Positions 50,823 through 59,856 of a stretch of 64,000 bases of DNA are shown here, one piece after another. The translations under genes were made by a program, and so were the position numbers. How positions within the stretch are numbered: the stretch's first letter is position 1; each line of letters begins with the position of its first letter. The stretch spans positions 1,302,001-1,366,000 of the forward strand of contig NC_008390.1 of the NCBI RefSeq assembly GCF_000203915.1. Direction: 5' to 3'. Below the pieces are notes generated by a model. The model was given only the letters and a program-made list of their open reading frames with translations. It searched no databases and was not told the origin of the DNA. This stretch comes from Burkholderia ambifaria AMMD (GTDB taxonomy: Bacteria > Pseudomonadota > Gammaproteobacteria > Burkholderiales > Burkholderiaceae).

Positions 50823-52037
50823 TTACTTCGAGATATACCAGAGCGCGTCGGTGCTGACGCGCGCGGCTGGCGCCTGAGGTGTGGCGGCCGGCGGCGGCGT
50901 ATTCGACGTCACCGCGGTGGGCCACGTGGCCGGCGTGTTCGACGACGCCGACGAGGTTGTCGTTGGGGCGGTATTCGCCGTCGCTGCCGATCCCGATGTC
51001 GACGGCGTGTTCAGATACCACAGCGCGTCGGCCGACGCCGTGCGCTTGGCCGATGCATTCGCGTGCGGTTTCCCCGCAGGCGTCGTGGCAGCCGTCGTTG
51101 CCCCCGAACGTGATGCTCCCGCCGCCGCGCCAGCTCCTGCCTGCGTCGTTGCACCCGCCGCGCCGCGCTGCGCGCGCGCCTCGAACGGCCCGAGCTGGAA
51201 GATCAACGTTTGCGCGGGGCGCGTCAGAACGGCATACGGGAACTGCAGCTCCCACGACATCAGCACGCGGCCGGACGACGTTTCGGTGAAGATCGCCGGC
51301 ATATGCTTCATGTCGCTGAACTGCACGTAGATCCGCGCGCCGTCGTCGAACACCTGGGTCGGCTTGGCCTGGTCGGCGCCCGTGACGGTCCAGCCGAAGT
51401 TGTACGTGCCGGCCGGGCCGGCGGGACCGCCTTGCGGCGGCGGCGGGGCGGCCGGTGACAGCGTGCGGGCCCGTGCGGCCGGCGGCGCGGATACGCTCAG
51501 GCTCGCGAACGGGTTGTACGCCTGCACCTGCTGCGGCGGCGTAAAGGAAGGAGGCAGGATGGGCATGGGAGTATCCGGCGAATCCGGCATGGTCCGGATT
51601 GCATCATAGACCTTGCGGGCATACGCGAGGCGCTTGTCGGGCGACGCGGCGTTGTACGCGCCGATCGCGGTCCAGTTGGCGCCGAGCTGGCGGATGTTCT
51701 GCGACAGGATCCACGCGCCGACGTACGCGTTGGTGCACGCATCGAACAGGCTTTCCCGCGTGATGCCTTCGCGCGCGAGCGTCGGCAGCCAGGTGCTGTT
51801 GATCTGCATCAGGCCGATGTCGACGGTGCCGTTCGTGTTCGTGTTGATCGCGTTCGGATTCATCCCCGATTCGACCTGCGCGATGCCGCGCAACAGGCTC
51901 ACGCTCACGTGCTGGAACGTGGCTGCGTCGTCGAGGCAATCGGCCCACGCGGCTCCGTGCAGCGCGCACGACAGCGCGATCGTCGCGGCGATCTTCGGCG
52001 TGGCGTGGCTGATCGAACGGGCAGTATGACGCGGCAT
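50823..52037 (-). CDS. VirB1-type lytic transglycosylase fused to a VirB9/CagX-like module
   Basis: The 404-residue exported protein (signal peptide about 1-32) has an SLT domain at about 33-150: catalytic Glu56 in GIAQVESGMNP, then TNGTVDIGLMQINSTWLP and WTAIGAYNAAS. Residues about 210-300 (TYNFGWTVTGADQAKPTQVFDDGARIYVQFSDMKHMPAIF...GRVLMSWELQFPYAVLTRPAQTLIFQLG) resemble the C-terminal beta domain of VirB9/TrbG/CagX. A low-complexity Ala/Thr/Pro tail contains two short repeats, ADALWYLNTP and TDALWYIS, the second at the C-terminus. It cuts peptidoglycan and may organise an envelope machine. No other T4SS genes are present. Confidence 0.78.
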   Translation of the reverse strand: MPRHTARSISHATPKIAATIALSCALHGAAWADCLDDAATFQHVSVSLLRGIAQVESGMNPNAINTNTNGTVDIGLMQINSTWLPTLAREGITRESLFDACTNAYVGAWILSQNIRQLGANWTAIGAYNAASPDKRLAYARKVYDAIRTMPDSPDTPMPILPPSFTPPQQVQAYNPFASLSVSAPPAARARTLSPAAPPPPQGGPAGPAGTYNFGWTVTGADQAKPTQVFDDGARIYVQFSDMKHMPAIFTETSSGRVLMSWELQFPYAVLTRPAQTLIFQLGPFEARAQRGAAGATTQAGAGAAAGASRSGATTAATTPAGKPHANASAKRTASADALWYLNTPSTSGSAATANTAPTTTSSASSNTPATWPTAVTSNTPPPAATPQAPAARVSTDALWYISK

Positions 52038-52477
52038 GGCAGGATGGGGCGGGATCCGGCCGCCCGGTGCAAGGAAATTACGCAGACGCGAAGTGTGCCA
52101 TAGCGCGCAGTCAAATGGCTCGCGTCAAACTTTCCTTTGCATTTGCCGGTGCGTTTATCGCGCATTTTCCGCTGCGCCGGGATCGCCGCGCGATCGGATG
52201 GAATCGGTAAAAACGGCTGATTTTCGCGCGCATGCCGACGCTCGAGCGGAGTCGCAATACTGACGTCGCGCGTCAGTTGCTCCGTGAATGCGGAATACTG
52301 CGATGAATCATGCAGCGATGTGAAACGAACATGGTGCGGCCGCCGCTGCGCGAACTGGAAACGGCGGCGGCGGCCGTAGCCGCCGTCTTGGCGAATCCGC
52401 CATCCGGCATCCGCGATCCGATACCGACCGGCCGGCGCCGCGACATCACGACACCGCCCACAGCCGCCCCCCGTCGC
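52038..52477. other. 440-base gap between porin and transglycosylase genes
   Basis: No gene is supported. It contains a perfect inverted repeat ACTGACG-TCGCG-CGTCAGT at 52259-52277, which might be an operator for the transglycosylase or part of an end for the porin transcript. The 52300-52470 part is GC-rich and repetitive in CGGC. Confidence 0.4.
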
Positions 52478-53644
52478 TCAGAAGCGGTGACGCAGCCCGA
52501 GGTTGACCATCGTCTGCGAGCTCGTGCCCGCATAGCCGTACGACGCGATCGACGCCTGCGCGGCCATCGATCCGCCGTGGCCGTCGCCGGTCTGGCCGCT
52601 CGCATGCTGATACGCGGCGCTCAGGTACACGTCGGTGCGCTTCGACAGGCTGTAGTCCGCGCCGGCCGACACCTGGTGATAGGTCGCCGACGTATCGCCG
52701 CCCGAGCGCGTATAGCTGTAGCCGACGCCGACGAGCAGCGCATCGGTCGCCTGGTAGTTCACGAAGCCTTGCCCGGTGTTGTAGTGCTCGTTCGAGTCGA
52801 ACGCCGAGCTTGCGTCGCGACGGTACTGCGCGTTGCTGTAGCCGAGGCCGAACGTGAACGGGCCGGCGACGTACTGGCCCGCGATGCGGGCGATGCCGAT
52901 CGAATGCGCGCTCGCGTAGCCGCTGTTGATCGGGCCGTCGAAGGTGCCGTCCGACGAGCTGGTCCAGCCGTCGCGCAGGCCGTTCGACGCGGGGCTGTTG
53001 GTCGCGTGGAAGTAGCCGCCGGCGACGCTGAACGGCCCGTTGTTGTACGACACGGCCGCCGAATACGACTGCGCGGCGCCGGTGCTGCCGGCGATGCCGC
53101 CGAACGAGTACATCGCGGAGAACTGCAGGCCCGAATACACGGCCGACGTGTACTTCACCGCGTTGTCGACGCGGAAGCTGTTGTCGTAGTTGTCGACGTC
53201 GCCCGGCGTCGCGAACACGCTGCCGAGATAGTTGTCGGCGGTGATGCCCTGCACGAGGTCGACGAGCGGATCGTACTGGCGGCCGAACGTGAGCGTGCCG
53301 TAGCGCTCGCTCGTCAGCCCGACGAATGCCTGCCGGCCGAACAGGCGGCCGCCCTGGCCCTGCCGGCCGTTGCTCGGGTCGAAGCCATTCTCGAGCTGGA
53401 ACAGCGCCTTCAGCCCGCCGCCGAGATCTTCGGTGCCTTTCACGCCCCAGCGGCTGCCGGAGAGGTTGCCCGCGCTGCTGTTGCCGAGCATCCATGCGTT
53501 GTCCTTGCCCTGCGCGTGATTCACGTACGTGATCGACGTGTCGATCACGCCGTACAGCGCCACGCTCGACTGCGCGTGCGCGGCGGGGATCGCGGCGAAC
53601 GACGCAAGCGAAATCAGCGAGAGGGTCGTGCGTTTCATTTTCAT
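52478..53644 (-). CDS. Gram-negative porin (OpcP/Burkholderia type)
   Basis: The 388-residue protein has a signal peptide (about 1-24, ending AHAQ) and the standard start of beta-proteobacterial trimeric porins: SSVALYGVIDTSITYVNH, then SRWGVKGTEDLGGGLKALFQLENGF, GRLFGRQAFVGLTSERYGTLTFGRQYDPLVD, ending in LGLRHRF with the terminal Phe needed for outer-membrane assembly. It forms a 16-stranded general diffusion pore. Length is typical. It is expressed alone from an AT-rich upstream region. Confidence 0.94.
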   Translation of the reverse strand: MKMKRTTLSLISLASFAAIPAAHAQSSVALYGVIDTSITYVNHAQGKDNAWMLGNSSAGNLSGSRWGVKGTEDLGGGLKALFQLENGFDPSNGRQGQGGRLFGRQAFVGLTSERYGTLTFGRQYDPLVDLVQGITADNYLGSVFATPGDVDNYDNSFRVDNAVKYTSAVYSGLQFSAMYSFGGIAGSTGAAQSYSAAVSYNNGPFSVAGGYFHATNSPASNGLRDGWTSSSDGTFDGPINSGYASAHSIGIARIAGQYVAGPFTFGLGYSNAQYRRDASSAFDSNEHYNTGQGFVNYQATDALLVGVGYSYTRSGGDTSATYHQVSAGADYSLSKRTDVYLSAAYQHASGQTGDGHGGSMAAQASIASYGYAGTSSQTMVNLGLRHRF

Positions 53645-54033
53645 CTCCTTGCCATGGGCGTGGGTGAACCGGAATGGCAGGAGACTACAGAGCCGCCGCC
53701 GAACGGCAAAAATGGAATTCTCCGATGTGACCTAAAGCAGACAGCCGCATGCTGCGCAAAGGCCTGTTGAGAGATTCAGATTATTGTGCGCTGTGTGCTA
53801 ATCGACCTGAATTTCAAGATAGTGAGATCGGCGTATTGCTGGATTCGTGATAATTCCGGGGGATTTTCGGTCGGATTTCGCTAAAACGGCGTTTGTCATG
53901 GATTCGTCAATTCATTATTTAATGGAATCGAATCGCGCGATGCGGCCCGAATATGCTATTGCACGTGTCCCACTTGTTTCATGCAATCGCCGCACGTCGC
54001 GCATGACGACGCGCGGCTTCGGAGAAGAACCTG
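53645..54033. other. AT-rich porin promoter region
   Basis: This 389-base stretch, clearly richer in A/T than the flanks between 53690 and 53960, separates the porin from the divergent exported protein. Porin genes usually have long regulated leaders. No specific box is recognised and no coding frame is convincing. Confidence 0.4.
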
Positions 54034-54816
54034 ATGAACCGGAAGATCAAGACGGGCGCCGCGCGCGCCGCGATTACCGGCACGCGGCGGCGCGCGTTGC
54101 GCTCGCTCGCGGGTGCGGCGTTCGCCTTGGGCGCGTGCCTGTCGGCCAGCGCGCCTGCGCTCGCCGCCGATGCAGCGGCGGCGGTTGCGGCGCCGGCCGT
54201 CACGCGCGTCGCGATGCTCGTGCAGCTGCACGGCCCGAACCTGAAGGTCGACGAACGGATCGGCCAGCATCTCGGCGAGCGCGGCTACGCGGTGCGGCTG
54301 ATCGACGAGAGCGCGACGCCCGACGCGGCGCGCGATGCCGACCTCGTCGTGATCTCGTCGACGGTGTCGTCGAAGAACGTGCGGCCCGGCTGGCGCACGC
54401 TCGACAAGCCGCTCGTCACGTGGGAGAACGACCTGCTCGACGATCTCGCGATGACGGGCAAGCGCCACGACGTCGACTTCGGCGAAACGGGCAAGGAACG
54501 CTATCTGTGGCTCGTCAACGCGCCGCATTCGATCTCGGCCGGCTTGCCGGCCGGCGTGGCCGACGTGTACGGCAAGCAGGCGCCGATGAGCTGGGGCAGG
54601 CCGGGGCTCGGCGCGATCACGATCGCGACCGTGTACGGGCAGCCGGACAAGGCCGCGATTTTCGCGTACGAGAAGGGGGCGACGATGGACTACGAAGCGC
54701 TCGCGCCGGCACGCCGCGTGATGTTCTTCCTCGCCAACGACACGTTCGCGAACCTGTCGCCGGCCGGGCTCGCGCTGTTCGACGCGGCGCTCGACTGGGC
54801 GGCGGGGCGGCGCTGA
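54034..54816 (+). CDS. Exported protein of unknown function
   Basis: The 260-residue protein has an Arg-rich N-terminus followed by a hydrophobic segment (RRRALRSLAGAAFALGACLSASAPALAADA), consistent with a Sec or Tat-like signal. The mature part is alpha/beta with VTRVAMLVQLHGPNLKVDERIGQHLGERGYAVRLIDESATPDAARDADLVVISSTVSSKNV and PLVTWENDLLDDL, resembling class I glutamine-amidotransferase/ThuA-like folds. No catalytic Cys-His pair could be placed. Start ATG 54034. Function unknown. Confidence 0.7.
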   Translation: MNRKIKTGAARAAITGTRRRALRSLAGAAFALGACLSASAPALAADAAAAVAAPAVTRVAMLVQLHGPNLKVDERIGQHLGERGYAVRLIDESATPDAARDADLVVISSTVSSKNVRPGWRTLDKPLVTWENDLLDDLAMTGKRHDVDFGETGKERYLWLVNAPHSISAGLPAGVADVYGKQAPMSWGRPGLGAITIATVYGQPDKAAIFAYEKGATMDYEALAPARRVMFFLANDTFANLSPAGLALFDAALDWAAGRR

Positions 54817-54937
54817 TGCCACGCGGCGCGCCGGCATGTGCCGGGCGGGGCGCGCGCAGCGTCGGCGGCGATCGGCATTGAGTGCGAGAATTCGCCCTTC
54901 GGCCGGCGCGCGCCGCGCCGCTCACCAGGGAACCCGC

Positions 54938-55516
54938 ATGGACAGTCACATCGCGCCGGTGGCGCTGCAGAAAGCCTACCGTCTCCTCAACCACGGCCCG
55001 ACCGTGCTCGTGTCGGCCCGCCACGACGGTGTCGACAACGTGATGGCCGCCGCATGGGCCTGCGCGCTCGATTTCCTGCCGCCGAAGCTGACGGTCGTGC
55101 TCGACAAGTCCGCGAAGACGCGCGAGCTCGTCGAGCGCAGCGGCAGGTTCGTGATCCAGGTGCCGACGGCCGCGCAGCTACAGCTCACGCATGCGGTCGG
55201 CAGCCACAGTCTCGCCGAGCGGCCCGACAAGCTGCGCGACGCGGGCGTCACGCTGTTCGACGTGCCAGGCCACGACCTGCCGTTCGTCGCCGGCTGCTCC
55301 GGCTGGCTCGCGTGCAAGCTGATTCACGAGCCGCACAACCAGCAGACCTACGACCTGTTCATCGGCGAGGTGGTCGGCGCGTGGTCCGACACGCGCGTGT
55401 TCCGCGACGGTCACTGGTATTTCGAATCGGCCGATCCGGCGCTGCGCAGCCTGCATTACATCGCGGGCGGCAACTTCTATGCGATCGGCGAATCGCTGCA
55501 CGTCGATCCGGGCTAG
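54938..55516 (+). CDS. Flavin reductase family protein
   Basis: The 192-residue protein belongs to the FMN-binding flavin reductase (DIM6/NTAB) family: GPTVLVSARHDGVDNVMAAAWACALDFLPPKLTVVLDKSAKTRELVERSGRFVIQVPTAAQ near the start and HYIAGGNFYAIGE near the end. Members bind FMN in a split-barrel fold and reduce flavin with NAD(P)H for partner oxygenases. No oxygenase gene is adjacent. ATG 54938 is chosen; the longer frame from 54836 lacks family similarity. Confidence 0.85.
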   Translation: MDSHIAPVALQKAYRLLNHGPTVLVSARHDGVDNVMAAAWACALDFLPPKLTVVLDKSAKTRELVERSGRFVIQVPTAAQLQLTHAVGSHSLAERPDKLRDAGVTLFDVPGHDLPFVAGCSGWLACKLIHEPHNQQTYDLFIGEVVGAWSDTRVFRDGHWYFESADPALRSLHYIAGGNFYAIGESLHVDPG

Positions 55517-55571
55517 CCGGACCCACAGTAAGCCGCCGGCCGGCGCTCGGCCGCAGTTCCAGGCGCGCGGC

Positions 55572-56468
55572 TCACGCACGCTTTTTCAATGCCGCGAGCA
55601 TCGCGTCGGCGAACGCCTGCGTGACGCGCGGCAGCGTGCGCCCGCGCTTCACGACGAGCGCGATCGGCCGCACGAACGCGGGGTCGTCGATCGGCTTCGC
55701 GACGAGATCGGGCTCGGCGCGCACCTCGCGCGCGGTCGCCGGCAGGATCGTCACGCCGAGTCCGCCGCGCACCATCGCGACGGCCGTCATCATGTAGGTT
55801 GGCTCGCACGCGATGTCGGGCGTGCAGCCGGCCGCGTCCAGTGCGGCATCGACCACGCCGCGCACGCTCGTGCCGCGCGCGGTCAGCACGAGCGGCACGG
55901 CAGCGACGTCGGCGGTGCGCACGCGCCGCTTGCGCGCGAGCGGATGATCCTTCGGGCACACGGCGACGAGCCGGTCGGCGCCCACGTACAGCACCTCCAG
56001 CGACGCATCGAACGCATCGCCCCCCGTCAGGCCGAGATCGGCTTCCTCGTTGCGCACCAGCGCGGTGACGAGGCTCGCGACCCCGTCACGAATCTCGAAG
56101 CCCGCACGCGGCACGTCGTGCCGGAACGACTGGATCAGCTCCGGCAGCAGGCTCGACGCGAAGGTCGGCAGGCACGCGAGCCGCACCGTGCCGCTCGCGC
56201 CTTCGCCGAGCGCACGCGCATCGCGCAGCACGCGCTCCATGTCGTCGAGCGAGCGCTGCAGCAGCGGCAGCAGTTCGCGCCCGGTTTGCGTGAGCGCGAC
56301 GCTGCGGCTGTTGCGGTCGAACAGCCGCGCGCCGACGATTTCCTCGAGCCGCCGGATCTGCACGGTCAGCGCCGGCTGCGACAGATGCAGCCGCGCGGCC
56401 GCACGCGTGAAGTTGCCGGCGTGGGCGACGGTGACGAACGCGCGAATGTCGCGAAGATTCAGATCCAT
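55572..56468 (-). CDS. LysR-family transcription regulator
   Basis: The 298-residue protein has the LysR N-terminal HTH (LNLRDIRAFVTVAHAGNFTRAAARLHLSQPALTVQIRRLEEIVGARLFDRNSRSVALTQTGRELLP) and a periplasmic-binding-like effector domain with GTVRLACLPTFASSLLPELIQSF and the late GLGVTILPA segment. It is divergent from the citrate-type transporter gene with a 97-base gap, so it most likely controls that operon in response to the transported acid. Confidence 0.92.
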   Translation of the reverse strand: MDLNLRDIRAFVTVAHAGNFTRAAARLHLSQPALTVQIRRLEEIVGARLFDRNSRSVALTQTGRELLPLLQRSLDDMERVLRDARALGEGASGTVRLACLPTFASSLLPELIQSFRHDVPRAGFEIRDGVASLVTALVRNEEADLGLTGGDAFDASLEVLYVGADRLVAVCPKDHPLARKRRVRTADVAAVPLVLTARGTSVRGVVDAALDAAGCTPDIACEPTYMMTAVAMVRGGLGVTILPATAREVRAEPDLVAKPIDDPAFVRPIALVVKRGRTLPRVTQAFADAMLAALKKRA

Positions 56469-56479
56469 AACGATTCGTG

Positions 56480-56519
56480 ATTGCTGCGATCAAATCATTT
56501 CAATTGTGCTATTGCTGCG
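56480..56519. promoter_or_regulatory. Candidate LysR-regulator binding sites
   Basis: ATTGCTGCG occurs at 56480 and again at 56511, 31 bases apart (three helical turns), in the short gap between the LysR and transporter genes. A CAAT-N6-ATTG dyad (56501-56514) overlaps the second copy. This fits the recognition-plus-activation site layout of LysR systems. Confidence 0.4.
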
Positions 56520-56565
56520 CCGACCTTACGCTCGTCTCCAACAAAAGACAAGGTAGGAGACACGG

Positions 56566-57864
56566 ATGCTGCCGTTACTCGGGCTTGGCACGATCGTCGT
56601 GCTGCTGGCCGCGATTCTGTCGAAGCGGATGTCGCCGCTCGTCGCGCTGATCATCGTGCCGATCGCGGCGTCGCTGATCGGCGGCTTCGGGCTGCATACG
56701 AGCAAATTCGTGATCGACGGGCTGAAGGGCCTCGCGCCCGTGGTCGGGATGTTCGTCTTCGCGATCCTCTATTTCGGGACGATCACCGACGCCGGCACGC
56801 TCGATCCGATCATCGATCGCATCCTGCGCGCGGTCGGCACGCGGCCCACGCGCATCGTGATGGGCACGACGCTGCTCGCGCTGCTGATCCACCTCGACGG
56901 CTCGGGCGCCGTCTGCTTTCTCGTGACGATTCCCGCGGTGCTGCCGCTGTACGACCGCCTGAAGATGGACCGGCGCGTGCTGGCCGCGGCCGTGTCGATG
57001 GCCGCGGGGATCAACTTCCTGCCGTGGACGGGGCCGATGATTCGCGCGTCGGCGTCGCTGCACCTGCCGGTGTCGGCGCTGTTCAATCCGCTGATTCCGG
57101 TGCAGGCGATCGGGCTCGTGTTCGTGTTCGGCGTCGCGTACTGGCTCGGCCGGCGCGAGGAGAAGCGGCTTGGCCTGTCGCGCGACGATGCATCGATTCC
57201 GCTGCCCAAACGCGAGCTGACGCCCGACGAGCAGGCGCTGCGCCGGCCGCACCTGTTCTGGTTCAACCTGGTGCTGACGCTCGTCGTGCTCGGCACGATG
57301 GTCGTGATGGGCGAGAAGATTCCGCCGGCGATCATGTTCATGGTCGGGCTGTGCGTCGCGCTGATGGTGAACTACCCGAACGTCGACATGCAGCGAAAGC
57401 GCATCGACGCGCATGCGCGCGCGGCGCTGATGATGGCCGGCATCCTGCTCGCGGCCGGGGTGTTTACCGGGATCATGCAGGGCAGCGGCATGCTGAAGGC
57501 GATGGCGCAGGCGGCGGTCGGCTTCGTGCCGCCGTCGATGGCCGGCCACATTCCGGTCGCGCTCGGCCTCGCGTCGATGCCGCTCAGCATGCTGTTCGAT
57601 CCCGATTCGTTCTACTTCGGCGTGCTGCCGGTGATCGCGGAGGTGGCCGGCCAGTTCGGCGTGCCGGCCGTGCATGTCGGGCAGGCCGCGTTGCTCGGCC
57701 AGATGACGACCGGCTTTCCGGTCAGCCCGCTGACGCCCGCGACGTTCCTCGTCGTCGGCCTGTGCGGGATCGAGCTGGCCGAGCACCAGAAGTTCACGTT
57801 CCCGCTGCTGTTCGGCGCCTCGATCGTGATGACGATCGCGTGCGTCGTGCTGGGCGTTTTTTGA
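56566..57864 (+). CDS. CitMHS-type citrate/tricarboxylate transporter
   Basis: The 432-residue inner-membrane protein has about twelve hydrophobic segments and the CitMHS family patterns: LGLGTIVVLLAAILSKRMSPLVALIIVPIAASLIGGFG, TPTRIVMGTTLLALLIHLDGSGAVCFLVTIPA-LPLYDRL and DPDSFYFGVLPVIAE. CitMHS proteins take up metal-citrate complexes with protons. The GTAGGAGACAC ribosome site is strong. It leads an operon with two AtuA-like genes, which suggests the imported acid is activated and processed further. Confidence 0.9.
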   Translation: MLPLLGLGTIVVLLAAILSKRMSPLVALIIVPIAASLIGGFGLHTSKFVIDGLKGLAPVVGMFVFAILYFGTITDAGTLDPIIDRILRAVGTRPTRIVMGTTLLALLIHLDGSGAVCFLVTIPAVLPLYDRLKMDRRVLAAAVSMAAGINFLPWTGPMIRASASLHLPVSALFNPLIPVQAIGLVFVFGVAYWLGRREEKRLGLSRDDASIPLPKRELTPDEQALRRPHLFWFNLVLTLVVLGTMVVMGEKIPPAIMFMVGLCVALMVNYPNVDMQRKRIDAHARAALMMAGILLAAGVFTGIMQGSGMLKAMAQAAVGFVPPSMAGHIPVALGLASMPLSMLFDPDSFYFGVLPVIAEVAGQFGVPAVHVGQAALLGQMTTGFPVSPLTPATFLVVGLCGIELAEHQKFTFPLLFGASIVMTIACVVLGVF

Positions 57865-57900
57865 TTGTTCCCGGCGCGCGCGCCGGATGACGGTACCGAC

Positions 57901-59262
57901 ATGACAGCAAAGCCACCACACGAACGGCGCGTGCGCATCGGCGCGGGCGCCGGCTACTCGGGCGACCGGATCGAGCCGGCGGTCGAACTGGCCGAACACG
58001 GACAGCTCGACTATCTCGTCTTCGAATGCCTGGCCGAGCGCACGATCGCGATCGCGCAGCAGGCGCGGCGCAAGGATCCGTCGCTCGGCTACGATCCGCT
58101 GCTCGACGCGCGCATGCAGGCCGTGCTGCCGGTGGCCGCGGCCAAGCGCGTGCGGATCGTGTCGAACATGGGCGCGGCCAACCCGCGCGCGGCCGCGCGG
58201 CGCACCGCGCAGATCGCGCGGTCGCTCGGCCTCGCGGGGCTGAAGGTCGCGGCGGTCGAAGGCGACGACGTGCTCGACGTCGTGCTGCGCGGCGCGTTGC
58301 GCTTCGAGGAGTCGGGCGACGAAGTCGCCGCGTATCGAGAGCGCATCGTATCCGCGAACGCGTATCTCGGCGCCGCGCCGATCGTCGACGCGCTCGCGGC
58401 CGGCGCGGACGTCGTGCTGACCGGGCGCGTCGCCGATCCGTCGCTGTTCGCCGCGCCGCTGATCCATGCGTTCGGCTGGCGGATGGACGACTGGGACACG
58501 CTGGGGGCCGCGACGGTCGTCGGCCATTTGCTCGAATGCGCGGGGCAGGTGACGGGCGGCTATTTCGCCGACCCCGGCTACAAGGACGTGCCGGATCTCG
58601 CGCGGCTCGGCTTCCCGATCGGCGAGGTCGCGGCCGACGGCTCGGTCGTGATCACCAAGGTGCCGCACGCGGGCGGCCGCGTGAGCGCGGCGACCTGCAA
58701 GGAACAGCTGCTGTACGAGATCCACGATCCGGCGCGCTACCTGCAGCCCGACGTCGTCGCGGATTTCACGCGCGTGGCCGTCGCGGAGGAGGCGCCGGAC
58801 CGCGTGCGCGTGACGGGCGGGCGCGGCACCGCGCGCCCCGACACCCTGAAGGTGTCGGTCGCGTATGTCGACGGTCATATCGGCGAAGGACAGATCTCGT
58901 ACGGCGGGCCGGGGGCGCTGGCGCGCGCGCGGCTCGCGCTCGACATCGTGCGCGAGCGGCTTGCGCTCACCGGCGTGGCCGCGACCGAGTTGCGCTCCGA
59001 TCTGATCGGCGTCGACGCGCTGTACGGCGACGCGACGCCCGTCGTGCGCGGCGAGCCGGCCGAAGTCCGCGTGCGGGTGGCTGGCCGCGCGGCGACTGCC
59101 GCCGAGGCCGCGCGGATCGGCAATGAAGTCGAGACGCTGTATACGAACGGGCCGGCCGGCGGCGGCGGCGCGTTCAAGTCGACCCGCGAGGTGATCGCGG
59201 TGCAGTCGGTGCTGCTGCCGCGCGCGGCCGTGACGCCGTCGTTTTCATTCGTGGAGGCCTGA
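57901..59262 (+). CDS. AtuA-like (DUF1446) protein
   Basis: The 453-residue protein matches the DUF1446/AtuA family: VRIGAGAGYSGDRIEPAVELAEHGQLDYLVFECLAERTIAIAQ at the start, then KRVRIVSNMGAANPRAAAR, DVVLTGRVADPSLFAAPLIHAFGW, VTGGYFADPGYKDVPDLARLGFPIGEV, and GGRVSAATCKEQLLYEIHDPARYLQPDVVADF. AtuA is needed for acyclic terpene use in Pseudomonas, but its reaction is not established to my knowledge. It follows the transporter by 36 bases and overlaps the next gene by one base. Confidence 0.88.
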   Translation: MTAKPPHERRVRIGAGAGYSGDRIEPAVELAEHGQLDYLVFECLAERTIAIAQQARRKDPSLGYDPLLDARMQAVLPVAAAKRVRIVSNMGAANPRAAARRTAQIARSLGLAGLKVAAVEGDDVLDVVLRGALRFEESGDEVAAYRERIVSANAYLGAAPIVDALAAGADVVLTGRVADPSLFAAPLIHAFGWRMDDWDTLGAATVVGHLLECAGQVTGGYFADPGYKDVPDLARLGFPIGEVAADGSVVITKVPHAGGRVSAATCKEQLLYEIHDPARYLQPDVVADFTRVAVAEEAPDRVRVTGGRGTARPDTLKVSVAYVDGHIGEGQISYGGPGALARARLALDIVRERLALTGVAATELRSDLIGVDALYGDATPVVRGEPAEVRVRVAGRAATAAEAARIGNEVETLYTNGPAGGGGAFKSTREVIAVQSVLLPRAAVTPSFSFVEA

Positions 59263-59573
59263 TGCAACTGCGTGAACTCGCGCATGCGCGCACCGGCGAC
59301 AAGGGCAATACGCTGAACGTGTCGGTCATCTGCCGCGATCCGCGACACTACGAGCACCTGCGCACGCATCTCGATGCGCGGGCGGTGAAGACGTGGCTCG
59401 CGGGCATCGTGCACGGCGACGTCGTGCGCTACGAGCTGCCGGCGCTGGCCGCGTTCAACTTCGTGCTGCGCGATGCGCTGGGCGGCGGCGTCACGCGCTC
59501 GCTCGCGCTGGACGCGCACGGCAAGTCGGTCAGTTCGGCGCTGCTGGCGATCGAGGTGCCGGAGCCGGCGTGA
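59262..59573 (+). CDS. AtuA-associated small protein (ferredoxin-fold partner domain)
   Basis: The 103-residue protein (MQLRELAHARTGDKGNTLNVSVICRDPRHYEHLRTHLDARAVKTWLAGIVHGDVVRYELPALAAFNFVLRDALGGGVTRSLALDAHGKSVSSALLAIEV) matches the small domain that is fused to the C-terminus of AtuA in many bacteria and encoded separately in others. The ATG overlaps the AtuA stop (TGATG), so the two are probably a complex. The conserved ARTGDKGN segment near residue 10 may bind a ligand. Confidence 0.85.
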   Translation: MQLRELAHARTGDKGNTLNVSVICRDPRHYEHLRTHLDARAVKTWLAGIVHGDVVRYELPALAAFNFVLRDALGGGVTRSLALDAHGKSVSSALLAIEVPEPA

Positions 59574-59856
59574 TGATGTGACGGTGTGCGTCGCTGGCGG
59601 GGCGTGCGCTCATGGTCACGTTCGCGGTTGCGGAATCGGCCGTTCGCGGCGCCGCGCCTGCGTGCTCGACTGGTTCGCCTGTAACGTACGGGCGTGGCAC
59701 GGCGCGAGACTCCGGAGGCCGAGCCGGGTGTCTCCGCAGATTTTTTTGCATGGTCTGACCAGTCTAACCTCAAGTTGCCGCACGGCCGGTCGTTAAATCC
59801 GTTTGCGTACTCATTAACTGTCCGATAACAACGCGCAACCGGAGATCGTCGTCATC

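Noticed and set aside
56575..58878. 767-codon minus-strand frame opposite the CitMHS and AtuA genes
   Set aside because: Composition artefact; Arg/His/Asp-rich with no motif.
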